DNA from: JABDKH01 sp963768565
GTDB taxonomy: Bacteria > Bacteroidota > Rhodothermia > Rhodothermales > JABDKH01
DNA length: 64,000 nucleotides
Direction of reading: 5' to 3'
Assembly (NCBI GenBank): GCA_963768565.1
Contig: CAVYIO010000015.1
Coordinates: forward strand, 231,182 to 295,181
The position numbers were made by a program, and so were the translations under genes. This document shows positions 1 to 9,399 of the stretch, in pieces. Under the pieces are notes generated by a model. It was not told where the DNA came from. It saw only the letters and a list, made by a program, of their open reading frames with translations, and made no database searches. The number at the start of each line of letters is the position of its first letter. Positions within the stretch are counted from its first letter, which is position 1.

Positions 1-404
1 TCTGACTGGCTGTCTACGTATGCGTTGCCGTCGTTGATGAGTTTGACGGCGCAGTCGAAGAGTTGCTCGAAATAGTCTGATGCGAAGTAGAGGCGGTCCT
101 CCCAGTCGAACCCGAGCCACTTGATGTCGCGGATTATTGCGGCTACGTATTCAGGATCCTCGGTCTCCGGGTTTGTGTCATCGAAGCGCACGTTGCAAAT
201 GCCGTTGTAGTCCGCGGCCAGGCCGAAGTTGAGACAGATGGACTTGGCATGCCCAATGTGCAGGTAGCCGTTGGGTTCGGGTGGAAATCGAGTAACAACA
301 CGGCCGTCGTACTTCTTTGTGGCGATATCCTCATCAATGATGTCGCGAATAAAATTGGTCGCGCCGCCGCCGTCGGCCTCGGGCACTGGAGTGTGGTCAC
401 TCAT
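1..404 (-). CDS. glnS: Glutaminyl-tRNA synthetase, N-terminal part (cut by window edge)
   Basis: Class I aminoacyl-tRNA synthetase that charges tRNA-Gln with glutamine in the cytoplasm. The visible 134 codons run from ATG at 404 down to base 1 and continue outside the window. The sequence shows RFPPEPNGYLHIGHAKSICL near residues 34-53, which carries the class I HIGH signature in the form typical of GlnRS, and then RFDDTNPETEDPEYV and IKWLGFDWEDRLYFASDYF, both GlnRS/GluRS Rossmann-fold blocks. The PPEPNGYLHIGH form favours GlnRS over bacterial GluRS. The start ATG overlaps the TGA of a short upstream reading frame (ATGA). No strong Shine-Dalgarno is visible, which is common in this phylum. The anticodon-binding domain lies outside the window. 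Confidence 0.93.
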   Translation of the reverse strand, partial: MSDHTPVPEADGGGATNFIRDIIDEDIATKKYDGRVVTRFPPEPNGYLHIGHAKSICLNFGLAADYNGICNVRFDDTNPETEDPEYVAAIIRDIKWLGFDWEDRLYFASDYFEQLFDCAVKLINDGNAYVDSQS

Positions 405-493
405 TGGTTCTCAATGATCATGATGGTGTCGACGATCAGGCCGTCGCGAAGAATGGATATACGCAAATCGAGAAAGATTATTCCCCTCTCTCG
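401..493 (-). other. Short upstream reading frame, possible gene remnant coupled to glnS
   Basis: About 30 codons in one frame end with ...GLIVDTIMIIENQ and a TGA that overlaps the glnS ATG by the 4-base ATGA arrangement used by many real gene pairs in this window. The codons alternate hydrophobic and polar residues (IIFLDLRISILRDGLIVDTI), as in a beta-rich C-terminus. Upstream the frame runs into the tandem repeat block and loses protein-like composition. It may be the tail of a gene destroyed by the repeat, a short leader peptide, or chance. No function can be assigned. Confidence 0.25.
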
Positions 494-515
494 CCGAGAG
501 CCGGCGAATCGGCCT

Positions 516-920
516 GCGTTGCGCCGAGCAGACCGTTGACAGGCGTCTGTTGCGCCGAGGCAGACCGACGAGGGAGATAAGTACCAGGCGCTACGAGGCG
601 AATGGAACGACATCGTCACCCCGAGCCCGTCGAGGGGCCTGTGTTGCGCCGAGGCAGACCGTTGACAGGCGTCTGTTGCGTCGAGGCCGACCGTTGAGGA
701 AGGTAAGTGCCAGGCGCTACGTGGCGAATGCAACCACATCGTCACCCCGAGCCCGTCGAGGGGCCTGTGTTGCGCCGAGGCAGACTCGTTGACAGGCGTC
801 TGTTGCGTCGAGGCCGACCGTTGAGGAAGAGTAAGTGCCAGGCGCTACGTGGCGAATGCAACCACATCGTCACCCCGAGCCCGTCGAGGGGTCTGTGTTG
901 CGCCGAGGCAGACCGTTGAC
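516..920. repeat. Intergenic tandem repeat, about 126-bp unit, 3.2 copies
   Basis: The 650 bases between glnS and the DUF5666 gene hold no convincing gene. Instead a unit beginning GTTGCGCCGAGGCAGACCGT recurs with starts at about 516, 641, 767 and 895, so the periods are 125, 126 and 128 bases. Each unit contains an internal second copy of the GTTGCGYCGAGGCMGACCGT block 31 bases after the first, a GCCAGGCGCTACGTGGCGAA block, and CACCCCGAGCCCGTCGAGGG. The last element, with the later GATTCCTCGACAGGCTTGGAA at 924-944, resembles the dispersed CCTTCGACAGGCTCAGG-type intergenic repeats of many bacterial genomes. Several open frames cross the repeat on both strands but they simply repeat with the DNA and are not taken as genes. 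Confidence 0.85.
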
Positions 921-1003
921 ATGGATTCCTCGACAGGCTTGGAATGCCGACGGATCTCGCCGCTGTGTCCCGCTCTCGCAGCGAAGTCGGGCGGAATAGA
1001 AAA

Positions 1004-1034
1004 GGGCCCCGCAGGATGCGCTTCCGCGGGGCCC
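1004..1034 (-). terminator. Rho-independent terminator of the DUF5666 gene
   Basis: GGGCCCCGC (1004-1012) pairs perfectly with GCGGGGCCC (1026-1034); inside, GGA and TCC can extend the stem around a small loop. Read on the minus strand the stem is followed by TTTTC, and it lies 24 bases after the stop codon of the minus-strand gene ending at 1058. This is the clearest intrinsic terminator in the window. Confidence 0.85.
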
Positions 1035-1057
1035 CATCTATGCACACAGCGAAGGCT

Positions 1058-3835
1058 CTATTTGATGAGCGCCATCGTCCGTGTTTGAACGGTGCCTGCG
1101 ACACGAGCCTGATACAGGTATAGACCCGATGCCACTGCAGCACCTGATGCATCCGTTCCGTTCCAGACGAATGAGTACGTGCCCGATGCCAACACCCCGC
1201 TGGCAAGCGTCGCGACTCTCTGCCCGAGGACATTGTAGATCGTCAGATCAACGGACCCCGCTGTCGTCACCTCCAGTTCGATCGTCGTGCTGGGGTTGAA
1301 CGGGTTGGGGTAGTTCTGTCCAAGATTGAACGACGCCGGCAGGGCATCTCCGTCCGGATCAGTCTCGACCGTGGTCGACTGGCTGTCCTGGTGTATCGTG
1401 ATCTTGGACACGACGAGTTCGCCGACCTCGCTCGTGGCGGCCCGAATCTCGACAAGCGAGGAGCTACCGGTCTCTGCCATTGATCCGGCGCGGCCGTTAT
1501 CGAGCATCACGAGCGGATCCGAGTCCATGATGAAGTCGCGACCGAGAATCCGAACTCGATCTGAGGCCAGAACATCGACATGGCCCATGACGACGAGTAC
1601 CTCAAGTACCCGGATCTTGCGAGCAAGTCGCGTCCCGTCGGGCTGACCGACAGCCTGGACATCAACCGTCGCACCGACCGCGATATCAGCCAGAGCTATC
1701 GGACGTCCGAGTACGTCGACGACCTGCGTCGAGCCATCGACGAAGAAGTGGATTCCGATAACCTCAATCGTACTGGCACCCGAAGATTCGACCGGGCCGA
1801 CGACGTGGATTCCACGAACGTCACGGTCGAGCTTCTTCACCTTGTACGCTACAAGTGTACCGTCTTCCAGCAGATCCCCCCGAATCGCGACCGGTTTCCC
1901 GATCTCGAGACCGTCGACACCAATCTCGTTCCCCGACTCATCCAGGATGACCGTAGTCGACAAGAACTGGAAGGACACGCCGAGAACTGTGATCGACTCA
2001 CCCTCGACCGCCTCGAGCACAGCCGCTACCAGGACCTCGTCCTCCACGCGCAGCCTGACCCGGATGCTCCTGGCCGTAACACCGCCGTCCGTCTTCCATC
2101 CAATTACGCGCACGACCTGTCCGACCTCCAGGTCGGCAAACTCGAGAACGTTGCCGTCCACGTCCATGATCTGCGTGTCCGCAGTCACAAACACGCGAAT
2201 TCCGGAAACCGAGATCGCGTCTGTTCCGATCTCGTTGATGGTTCCCGTAAGATGGACGTAGCGACGGGTACGGACCTCGATCTTGAGCGCGACCGCTTCA
2301 TGGGTAGCGGGGAAGATGTATCCCTTCACCCTGGCGAACATTCCGACGGAGAGATCTGAGAATCTGATCGGAGCACCCATCTCATCGACGATCTGCGTGT
2401 CGTTGGTTACGCGGAACGGTATGGATTTAACGACCAGAACCCTGTCACCCAGCCGCTGAATCTCGCCGGCCACTGTGATCTCGTGTCGTTCCGGATCCTC
2501 GACCTCGATCAGACGAGCCACCGGAACGCCCGCGTCATTCACGAAGCCGTGAACCTCCACAAACTGACCCACTTCGAGGTCCGCAAACGTGATGGGCTCG
2601 TCGTCCTTTCCGAGGATCTTCGTGTCGTCTGTGACGAGGATCTTCATGGCAAAGGAAGGCCCCATGGTGCCCGGACGCGGGTCCCAGGTGATCAGAATCG
2701 CGTTGTCGCCAATCTCCCGGATAAAGCCCTTGACCTCGAACTCTCTCGGACCGGGTTCGTCCTCGACTTTGACGCGCCGAGCCGTAGGAACGCGATCGGC
2801 GCCGAGCACGCCGTGTACCTGCACGAACATGCCGACCTCGAGATCACCAAACGTCAACTGCTCTCCATTTTCGCCGAAATATTCTGTCTGATCATCTACA
2901 GCGATGAAGTGATTCTCGAGTTCGAATCCACGGTCGCCAATCGATGTGATCGTTCCTTTCACCTCGAACGTCAAGTCGTTACCGGCACGAACGCGAATTC
3001 GAAGCGCAACGATGTGGTCCATGTCGACACGGACCTTCACGTGCGCCATCATCCCCGGCTGGAGCTCCGAGAAGGGAATCGGCTGCTCATTGGCGCCGAG
3101 AATTTCGGTTCGTTCGTTCACCTCGATCTTGCGGCCGAACATCACGATCCCGCGGTCGAAAACCTCCTGGATCATTCCGGAGAACTCAACTTCGTTCTGC
3201 CCGTCGTGAGACTTGAGCTGGATCCTCTTCGCAACCGGTGTGCCATCATCTCCGATGATGCCGCGGACGTGCACTCGATCTCCGATCTCAATATCTGAGA
3301 AACGAATTGGGCGATCGGTGTCGTCCTCAATCTCTGTTCGCTCGGTGACACGGATCTTGCGGTTCATGACGCCGATGAATCCGTCGCCGAGATCGGTCAC
3401 AAGCCCTTCGAGTTCAAACTCACTAAGCTGTACCCCTGCGCCGATTCCAATGGAGAGGCGCGTCTCAAACTCATGTCCGACTTTATCCCGAAGCCGAACG
3501 TGAAGTGTCCATCTACCGCGAGCCCATTCGGCATCAGGTAGCTGGACGTTGGCGGTGTAGCGAGCGTTGAACTGATTCTCGAGTCGAAGTCGAATCTCCT
3601 CGCCGCTGTTCTCGTGCCGAAGCCGAAGCTCGTTCGCGTCGATATCCATGGGATCGAGTTCGGGTGCGTCGACGAGAACAAACATTTTCTCGCCAGGCTC
3701 GAACGTCAGATCGTGGGTGGAGAAGTCGCTGTTGCGCGAGACGGTCATCCCGCTCTGGGCAAAGGCGACCGGGGCGCTGAGGAGCAGAATCATTCCCAGC
3801 AGCACTCCCCTGGTTTTCGTATCGAAAGCAATCAT
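1058..3835 (-). CDS. Secreted protein of nine tandem DUF5666 repeats with T9SS sorting domain
   Basis: A 925-residue intact protein. Residues 1-27 form a signal peptide (GVLLGMILLLSAPVAFAQ). After a roughly 100-residue N-terminal beta domain come about nine consecutive repeats of 65-85 residues with the pattern V.G.I..IGD..I.V......VTDDTQI....PI.FADLEVGQFVEVHG....DG.PVA..I.V, the DUF5666 family fold. The C-terminus carries the type IX secretion sorting domain, with LGQNYPNPFNPSTTIEL and the final GLYLYQARVAGTVQTR. It should therefore be exported by Sec, crossed by T9SS and left on the surface or released. DUF5666 is a small beta-barrel of unknown ligand; what the nine copies bind cannot be read from the sequence. 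The repeats are diverged, not identical, so the array is old. A strong terminator follows; the gene is probably monocistronic. Confidence 0.9.
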   Translation of the reverse strand: MIAFDTKTRGVLLGMILLLSAPVAFAQSGMTVSRNSDFSTHDLTFEPGEKMFVLVDAPELDPMDIDANELRLRHENSGEEIRLRLENQFNARYTANVQLPDAEWARGRWTLHVRLRDKVGHEFETRLSIGIGAGVQLSEFELEGLVTDLGDGFIGVMNRKIRVTERTEIEDDTDRPIRFSDIEIGDRVHVRGIIGDDGTPVAKRIQLKSHDGQNEVEFSGMIQEVFDRGIVMFGRKIEVNERTEILGANEQPIPFSELQPGMMAHVKVRVDMDHIVALRIRVRAGNDLTFEVKGTITSIGDRGFELENHFIAVDDQTEYFGENGEQLTFGDLEVGMFVQVHGVLGADRVPTARRVKVEDEPGPREFEVKGFIREIGDNAILITWDPRPGTMGPSFAMKILVTDDTKILGKDDEPITFADLEVGQFVEVHGFVNDAGVPVARLIEVEDPERHEITVAGEIQRLGDRVLVVKSIPFRVTNDTQIVDEMGAPIRFSDLSVGMFARVKGYIFPATHEAVALKIEVRTRRYVHLTGTINEIGTDAISVSGIRVFVTADTQIMDVDGNVLEFADLEVGQVVRVIGWKTDGGVTARSIRVRLRVEDEVLVAAVLEAVEGESITVLGVSFQFLSTTVILDESGNEIGVDGLEIGKPVAIRGDLLEDGTLVAYKVKKLDRDVRGIHVVGPVESSGASTIEVIGIHFFVDGSTQVVDVLGRPIALADIAVGATVDVQAVGQPDGTRLARKIRVLEVLVVMGHVDVLASDRVRILGRDFIMDSDPLVMLDNGRAGSMAETGSSSLVEIRAATSEVGELVVSKITIHQDSQSTTVETDPDGDALPASFNLGQNYPNPFNPSTTIELEVTTAGSVDLTIYNVLGQRVATLASGVLASGTYSFVWNGTDASGAAVASGLYLYQARVAGTVQTRTMALIK

Positions 3836-4047
3836 TGTCGTTGCACTCCCGTCAGATGTCAGATGGTTTTTCCTGGATGTGTTGATGAGGAGATTGCAAA
3901 GGTGATGCCGATCTTCGAAAACGAGCGCGAGAACGTCGTTTTTGTGACCAATCAGGGGTCTGCAGCGCTTTGAGCCGGAATAGAGGGCGACGAACAGCCA
4001 GCGAGTTGAGCACCACGGTTACGCCGTGTGCAGAATGTGCGCAACGC

Positions 4048-4866
4048 CTAATTCAGGGTCAATCGAAGAGAAAGCGATGGTCGATTCGAAGACGCATCAG
4101 TCGTTACTCCCACGGACGGATGCACGACCGATCGGCTGCTTCTGCTGCTCTCAAAGATCAACGCATCGAGATAGCTCACGACCCATGTGGCGAGAGTGCC
4201 CATCGCCAGGCTGTTTCGGACTTTGTGCCAGCGGTTGAAAGAGTCGAATCGATCCTGAACTGCGGAGGGATCCGTTTCATCGAGATAAGCGTCGTGCTTG
4301 TTGTGCCGAATGATGTGCGCCGTGACGGTGCCAGCTGCGGCCGTTCCCCACAACGCCATCATAACGATTCCACGCTGTCGCTGTCCTTTGTACATCTGAC
4401 CCCAGCCGGGCAGAACCAACGACCGGTATGCCGCAGCGGGGCGAGGATCGTAGACGCGGAGATATCGGATCGATGCTGCAGGTGGATCCGCGGTACTCGC
4501 TCTGGTTTCAGCGCGAACCGACTCGAACAACTCTACCGCCCGCGGCGACGCCTGGACGGGATCGATCGTAAGGTCCGGGTCGATGCTCAGCGCAGAGGCA
4601 AAGTGCTCGCGCGCTACACGCGTCTGGTTGCGGGCAACGAGCACGAGCGCTGCAATCGTGTGGACCTCTACAAGGTCTTCCGCCGTTTGCCGTTCACCCG
4701 ATCGGATGACGGTTTCCGCCCGCGTCAGAGTCAGATCGAAATCCAGTTGCTCGTACGCGTTGCGTACACCGGCAACGCCCAGTGTATCCTGCGTTTGAGC
4801 AAACGATGGTCGGGTCATTCCGACCGACAGGAGGATTAGAATCGTCGCGGACGCTCGATACTTCAA
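4048..4866 (-). CDS. DUF5683-like exported membrane protein
   Basis: A 272-residue protein with a signal peptide (ATILILLSVGMTRPSFAQ), a helical TPR-like stretch at about 35-110 (HFASALSIDPDLTIDPVQASP, as in proteins that monitor PEGA or TPR modules) and the SLVLPGWGQMYKGQRQRGIV motif near residues 148-167. This LPGxGQxYxGxxxxG motif with the following hydrophobic segments is typical of DUF5683, common in Bacteroidota. Translation starts at TTG, which overlaps the TGA of the kelch gene (TTGA), so the two are translationally coupled. It is the last gene of the minus-strand cluster that contains the sigma-54 activator and the PEGA kinase. The biochemical role is unknown. Confidence 0.72.
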   Translation of the reverse strand: MKYRASATILILLSVGMTRPSFAQTQDTLGVAGVRNAYEQLDFDLTLTRAETVIRSGERQTAEDLVEVHTIAALVLVARNQTRVAREHFASALSIDPDLTIDPVQASPRAVELFESVRAETRASTADPPAASIRYLRVYDPRPAAAYRSLVLPGWGQMYKGQRQRGIVMMALWGTAAAGTVTAHIIRHNKHDAYLDETDPSAVQDRFDSFNRWHKVRNSLAMGTLATWVVSYLDALIFESSRSSRSVVHPSVGVTTDASSNRPSLSLRLTLN

Positions 4867-6138
4867 CGGGCAACTCGTACGGCTTTCCGGATAATACTGA
4901 AGGGCCCCTGACGCATGCGAATCAGGTAGAACCCGTCGGCGACCTGAGCGCCCGCATCATTGTCACCACTCCACGAGATTTCGTACATGCCGGGCGCCCG
5001 TGCTTCATTGATCAGACTCCTGACATTCCGGCCGGTGACATCCAGTACGTCGATCCGGACACGACCGGTTTGCGACGAGACAGAGTAGCGAAAACGGGTA
5101 TTCTGGGCAAATGGATTGGGAAATCCCGGTTCGAGTGTCAGATCCGGCGGTAGCGCTATCTCGTCTGTGGCAGTGCTGATGGGTCCCAGTTTCTCGACGG
5201 AAGCCAGCGGTACACCGTCCTGTCCGATGCCACCGAATGCGTAGATCGATTGATCGATTCTGACCGCCGAAAAGCTGTGCCTGGGTCTGTTCAATGATGG
5301 GGCCTCGGTCCATCCCGCATCACTGGGCCGGAAGATCTCCGTCGTGCCGAGCACCCTGTCCTTGCTGCGTCCTCCGATAACGTAGATCGATCGGTGCATC
5401 GTCACCGCGGCCAGCGCTCCGCGAGCAACTCTCATTTCTGAAAACTGAACACTACCGGACGTAGAGTTGTACTGCTGAACCTGGCCGACCGGTCCAAACG
5501 TATTGAAGCCGCCGAAGATATAGACGGAGGCATCGAACACCGCTGCTGCCGACGAGACGCGAGGTCGATCGAGTTTCCATTCACTGATCTCGTCCCAGCG
5601 GTCGTTCGCGACATCAAACAACTCGACGGTCTGCGAGCGCTCTTTCACCCTGGTCGCTTCCGCCGATCAGATACAGACGACTCCCGAGGATGATCGCCGT
5701 CGCACCCTCTCGTTGCCGCTTCGTATCGGGAAAGTCGCGCCATTCATTTCTGGAGGGGTCAAAAACCTCCACCGTCTGCAGGACCTCGCCCTGGGCACTG
5801 CGACCTCCGATCACGAAGATCTTTCGACCAAGAACCGCCGCAGTGGCGTTCACTCGAGCTTCCTTCAAGTGTGGTATTTCGTCGCCGCCACTCCAGTGGT
5901 TCGATAGAGGATCGTATCGAAATACCGTAGCGGACGCGCGCTCTCGCTGCCCTCGCCCGCCGATAACCCAGACCTGCCCGTCGAGCTCGACTACTGCCGC
6001 GCCAGCTCGTGCCTGAGGCATCTCGGAGACAATCTCCCATTCCTGGGCGGCAACGGTGTCAGGCAGAGCCAACCACGCTGCGAGCCACGCACCGAGGACC
6101 ACCGTGCTCAGGATTATCGTTCGTAAACGTCGTTGCAT
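4863..6138 (-). CDS. Exported six-kelch beta-propeller protein with T9SS sorting domain (one frameshift)
   Basis: Two frames (start 6138; second part ending 4863) make one protein of about 425 residues once a single-base shift near 5640 is corrected. The third kelch motif, LYLIGGSDQGE joined to RSQTVELFDV, spans the shift and is restored exactly. A signal peptide (VVLGAWLAAWLALPDTVAAQ) is followed by six kelch motifs (VWVIGGR, IFVIGGR, LYLIGGS, VYIFGGF, IYVIGGR, IYAFGGI), enough for one six-bladed propeller, and by a type IX sorting domain beginning LEPGFPNPFAQNTRFRYSV and ending FSIIRKAVRVAR. It is therefore a surface or released propeller. It lies 72 bases downstream of the PEGA kinase and overlaps the DUF5683-like gene by 4 bases. 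Ligand unknown. Confidence 0.85.
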
Positions 6139-6210
6139 AGCGCAAATATTGCTCGAGATTAGCCGGTCTGTTCGTCTCGTAGTGTATGTGGCAAGAGCCG
6201 TACCATAATC

Positions 6211-7948
6211 CTACTGCGACCTTTCCTGTCGCATATTGTACGCCAGATTTCTGTGTTCGCCGGCCGTCAGCACAATGTCGCGGCGGATCTCTCCCAGATC
6301 CGGATGGATGAGGCGAAGACGATGCGCACCAGGGGTCAGTATCAATGGGCGAACTTGCGGCGGGATCGTGTCAACAACGGCTCCATCGATCTCGATCTCG
6401 GCCCAGGGAATCACGGTCAACGACAAGCGCGCGACGGTGGCCCAAAGGCTGACATCCAATCGGGTGAACTCGTCCGGGTCGATTCGCACCGTTCGACGTA
6501 CGTCGGGAAAATCGGGATTTCGAAGCAGTATCTCGTGCTCGCCGGCTGCCAGACGCAGCGTGTCGAGCGAAGCCGTAGCGAGCGAGTCGCCGTCGATCCA
6601 TATCGTGGCCCACGGAATACATCTTACGGCGAGGAAGCCGGGGCGTGCGACAACCATGGCGGTGTCGATGGCGACTTCGACACGGGCAGAATCCAGGGCC
6701 GCGGTCACCGGGACGACAGGATCGATCATCGTAAGCGTCTGGTGGTCGAGTGGCTTCCGGCTCCACGTCGGGCTTCCTTTCTTCATTCAGAATCGGGATC
6801 GTACGCTCGGCCGTGGACGCGCCCGGAGGCTGCTCCTCGGAAACGCGCGTATTCAACACGTCGACTGTGGCGGAGTCCAGAGACCCCTCAGCCAATCGTC
6901 CGGGATCAGCGTCGGGAAGAAGCCTCGTAAGCAGGAAGATCGCTGCAGCGACGACGGTCACAGCCAGAGCCCACGACGCAACCGGACGAGCAAGACGCCG
7001 TTCGTGGGCAGCCGGGCGCATCGAATCGTCGTCCACTGGTTTCGGGCGAGCCGCGGGCGGCGCCCAGCCGGCAGGATCCGCGACATACGCAGCGATGTCC
7101 ACATCTTCAACGGCAATCGCCCCCGGACCCTCCATCAAGGCCTGCTCCAGATCAGCCGCGCTGGCGAAACGTCTGGCTGGATCCTTCTGGAGCAGTTTGC
7201 TGCATATAACCATCAGGCTCGACGGCGCGTCCGTGAACAACTCGACGTCTTGCATCGGACTCGCGCTCAGCAGTCCTTCGATGACCTCGCTTTCCGAGTC
7301 ACCGGAGAACGCCCTTCGACCGGTGAGCATCTCAAAAAACGTGGCGCCGACAGCGAACAGATCTGACGACTCCGAGGGGGCGGCACCACCGATGATCTCT
7401 GGCGCCATGTAGGGAAGCGTGCCGGCCATCGCGGGAGACTTCTCGGCAGCATCCTGTGAAACAGCGAGGCCGAAATCCGTCAACTTCACAGCGCCCTTCG
7501 CCGAGACGAGGATGTTGTCCGGCTTGAAATCGCGGTGCAATACACCTTCGGCGTGCGCAGCGGCGAGGCCGGCCGCGGTTCTCTGGAGGATACCGGCTGC
7601 GACGGTCGCGGGCAGGGGACCACTTTGCAGCAACTCGTCCAGTGACTGACCTTCGACGTATTCGGTGGCCATGTAGGTCACGCCACCCTCTTCGCCGTAG
7701 GAATAGACGGACACAACGTTGGGATGAACGACCCTGGCCAACAGTTGCGCTTCGCTCTTGAATCGTTCTGCAATGTCGTCGTGTACCGCGAACTCCGGAC
7801 GCAAGACTTTCAACAACACATAGCGGTCCAGCGACGAGTCGTATCCCTTGTATACGATCGTCGTCGCCCGCCGACTGATTTCGGCAAACGGCTGGATGCC
7901 TGCTACTGCTCCTCGGAGCCCCATTCCTTTAGCCGATAGTGTAGCCAC
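6211..7948 (-). CDS. Transmembrane Ser/Thr protein kinase with two PEGA repeats (one frameshift)
   Basis: The N-terminal 270 residues are a Hanks-type kinase: YVLLKVL carries the beta-3 lysine, VLHRDFKPDNIL the catalytic loop, LTDFGLA the metal-binding Asp, and AGTLPYMAPE the end of the activation segment. The glycine loop is degenerate (EISRRATTIVYKG in place of GxGxxG). A transmembrane helix follows (SWALAVTVVAAAIFLLTRLL). A frameshift lies between about 6700 and 6785; beyond it the other frame gives two PEGA repeats (VRCIPWATIWIDGD and LTVIPWAEIEIDGA) and ends NLAYNMRQERSQ. The PEGA modules are predicted outside the membrane. The GTG at 7948 and an ATG at 7924 are both possible starts; both lie inside the end of the sigma-54 activator gene, so the two are coupled. 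The kinase belongs to a different lineage from the array kinases downstream. Confidence 0.85.
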
Positions 7949-9399
7949 CTTCGCGAAACGCCAAGCGTGCGCGCCGCCTCAGAGATATTGCCATCGAGCT
8001 CTTTCAGCGTTCGCAGTGTCACGATTCGCTCCACGTCCTTCAGAGTCATTCCGGCCTCGAACGGATCACGATCTTCCATCGGTCGAAGCTTGAGATCTTC
8101 AGGTACAATTGTATCTCCTTTGCTGAGCACAACGGCACGCTCGATCACGTTCTCGAGCTCTCGCACATTTCCGGGCCACGCATACTCGCGCAGTACATCC
8201 AATGACTCCGCCGCGAATCCCCGGATGTGCGCTCGGCCTTTGGTGGCAAACTTGTCCAGAAAGTGGTTCGCGAGAAGATCGATGTCGCCACCGCGGAGGC
8301 GCAGCGGAGGCATCGTTATTTCTATCGTGTTCAATCTGTAGAAAAGATCCTCACGAAAATCTCCCGACTTCGTCCGTTCCTCAAGTGACTGGTTCGTCGC
8401 TGAGATAACCCTGACGTTCACTCGTCGCACATCCGTGTCACCGACCCGACGGATCTCTCCATCCTGGAGGACGCGCAGCAGAGACGTCTGCATTCGGGGA
8501 CTCAGATCCGCTATCTCGTCGAGGAAGATGGAGCCGGTGTGTGCGGCTTCGAACAGACCTTTCTTATCCCCGACAGCTCCGGTGAACGACCCCTTTTTGT
8601 GACCGAACAGTTCGCTCTCAAGCAATTCATCCGCCAGCGAGCCACAGAACACGGCGACGAACGGCTGCTCCTTGCGACTCCCGTTGTAGTGGATTGCACG
8701 GGCTACGAGCTCCTTGCCGGTTCCGCTCTCACCCTGAAGAAGTACCGAGGCGTCCGAATCGATGACCCGCGAGACCGTATCAAAAATGTCCCGCATCGGT
8801 CGGCTGCGTCCGATGATCTCGTCGAATCCGTAAAGTCGCTGCACCTCACCACGAAGATGCCGGTTCTCGTCGCGGATAGAGCGGTAGAGTCGAGCATTCT
8901 CAATCGCTACGGCCGATTGATCCGCGATGGCAGTCAGGAGCGGTAGACTCTCGCGAGTAAATCGGCCCGGTTGTGAAACACTGTCGAGATAGATCGCTCC
9001 GATTCGCCGGGCACGCAGCGAGAGGGGCACGCAGGCGATGGACTGGATCTGCTCTACGACGATGCTCTCGGTAGATCCAAACCGATCGTCTTTCTGTGCC
9101 TCGTACAGAAGGAGAGGGTCGCCCGACTTGATGACCTGAGTCACGACCGTTCGGGAGATACGCTCAAGTTTGACCAGCTCGTCGTCGTTGAAATTGCGAT
9201 AGCTCTTGACCTCCAGATCCGGAAGTCCACGTGCAGATTCCAGTATGACAAAGCCGCGTTCCGCTCCGATCGACTCCATCGCTGCTTCGAGAACACGCTC
9301 AAGAAGATGGTCCGGATCTTCCAGTGAGTTGATGGTGGCTGCAATCGAGGAAAGCGTTTGCAGCGCGCTCGGGGTTATGGATTCTTCAGCAGTACTCAT
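7903..9399 (-). CDS. GAF domain sigma-54-dependent transcriptional activator
   Basis: A 498-residue intact bacterial enhancer-binding protein. Residues about 20-170 are a GAF sensor domain (ERGFVILES ... IACVPLSLRARRIGAIYLDS). The AAA+ domain has Walker A GESGTGKELVARAIH, the sigma-54 contacting loop as GSFTGA (usual form GAFTGA), Walker B GSIFLDEIADLSP and an arginine-rich sensor region. The C-terminus holds a Fis-type helix-turn-helix (GNISEAARTLGVSRRWLHYRL). It should bind upstream sites and drive RNA polymerase with sigma-54, with activity set by the GAF ligand or by phosphorylation. Its ATG overlaps the stop of the upstream lipoprotein gene by ATGA, and its end overlaps the kinase gene start by 22-46 bases, so the kinase is an obvious candidate partner (inference). 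Confidence 0.93.
   Translation of the reverse strand: MSTAEESITPSALQTLSSIAATINSLEDPDHLLERVLEAAMESIGAERGFVILESARGLPDLEVKSYRNFNDDELVKLERISRTVVTQVIKSGDPLLLYEAQKDDRFGSTESIVVEQIQSIACVPLSLRARRIGAIYLDSVSQPGRFTRESLPLLTAIADQSAVAIENARLYRSIRDENRHLRGEVQRLYGFDEIIGRSRPMRDIFDTVSRVIDSDASVLLQGESGTGKELVARAIHYNGSRKEQPFVAVFCGSLADELLESELFGHKKGSFTGAVGDKKGLFEAAHTGSIFLDEIADLSPRMQTSLLRVLQDGEIRRVGDTDVRRVNVRVISATNQSLEERTKSGDFREDLFYRLNTIEITMPPLRLRGGDIDLLANHFLDKFATKGRAHIRGFAAESLDVLREYAWPGNVRELENVIERAVVLSKGDTIVPEDLKLRPMEDRDPFEAGMTLKDVERIVTLRTLKELDGNISEAARTLGVSRRWLHYRLKEWGSEEQ

Noticed and set aside
516..920. CRISPR-like array
   Set aside because: The unit is about 126 bases and repeats as a whole; there are no short repeats with unique spacers and no cas genes in the window.
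401..1233. Arg/Ser-rich reading frames on both strands across the 126-bp repeats
   Set aside because: They arise from the repeated GC-rich DNA, recur with the repeat period and lack protein-like composition.
1580..3298. Long plus-strand frames opposite the DUF5666 gene (259 and 271 codons)
   Set aside because: They are antisense shadows of a repetitive, codon-biased gene; the minus strand has the signal peptide, the repeats and the sorting domain.
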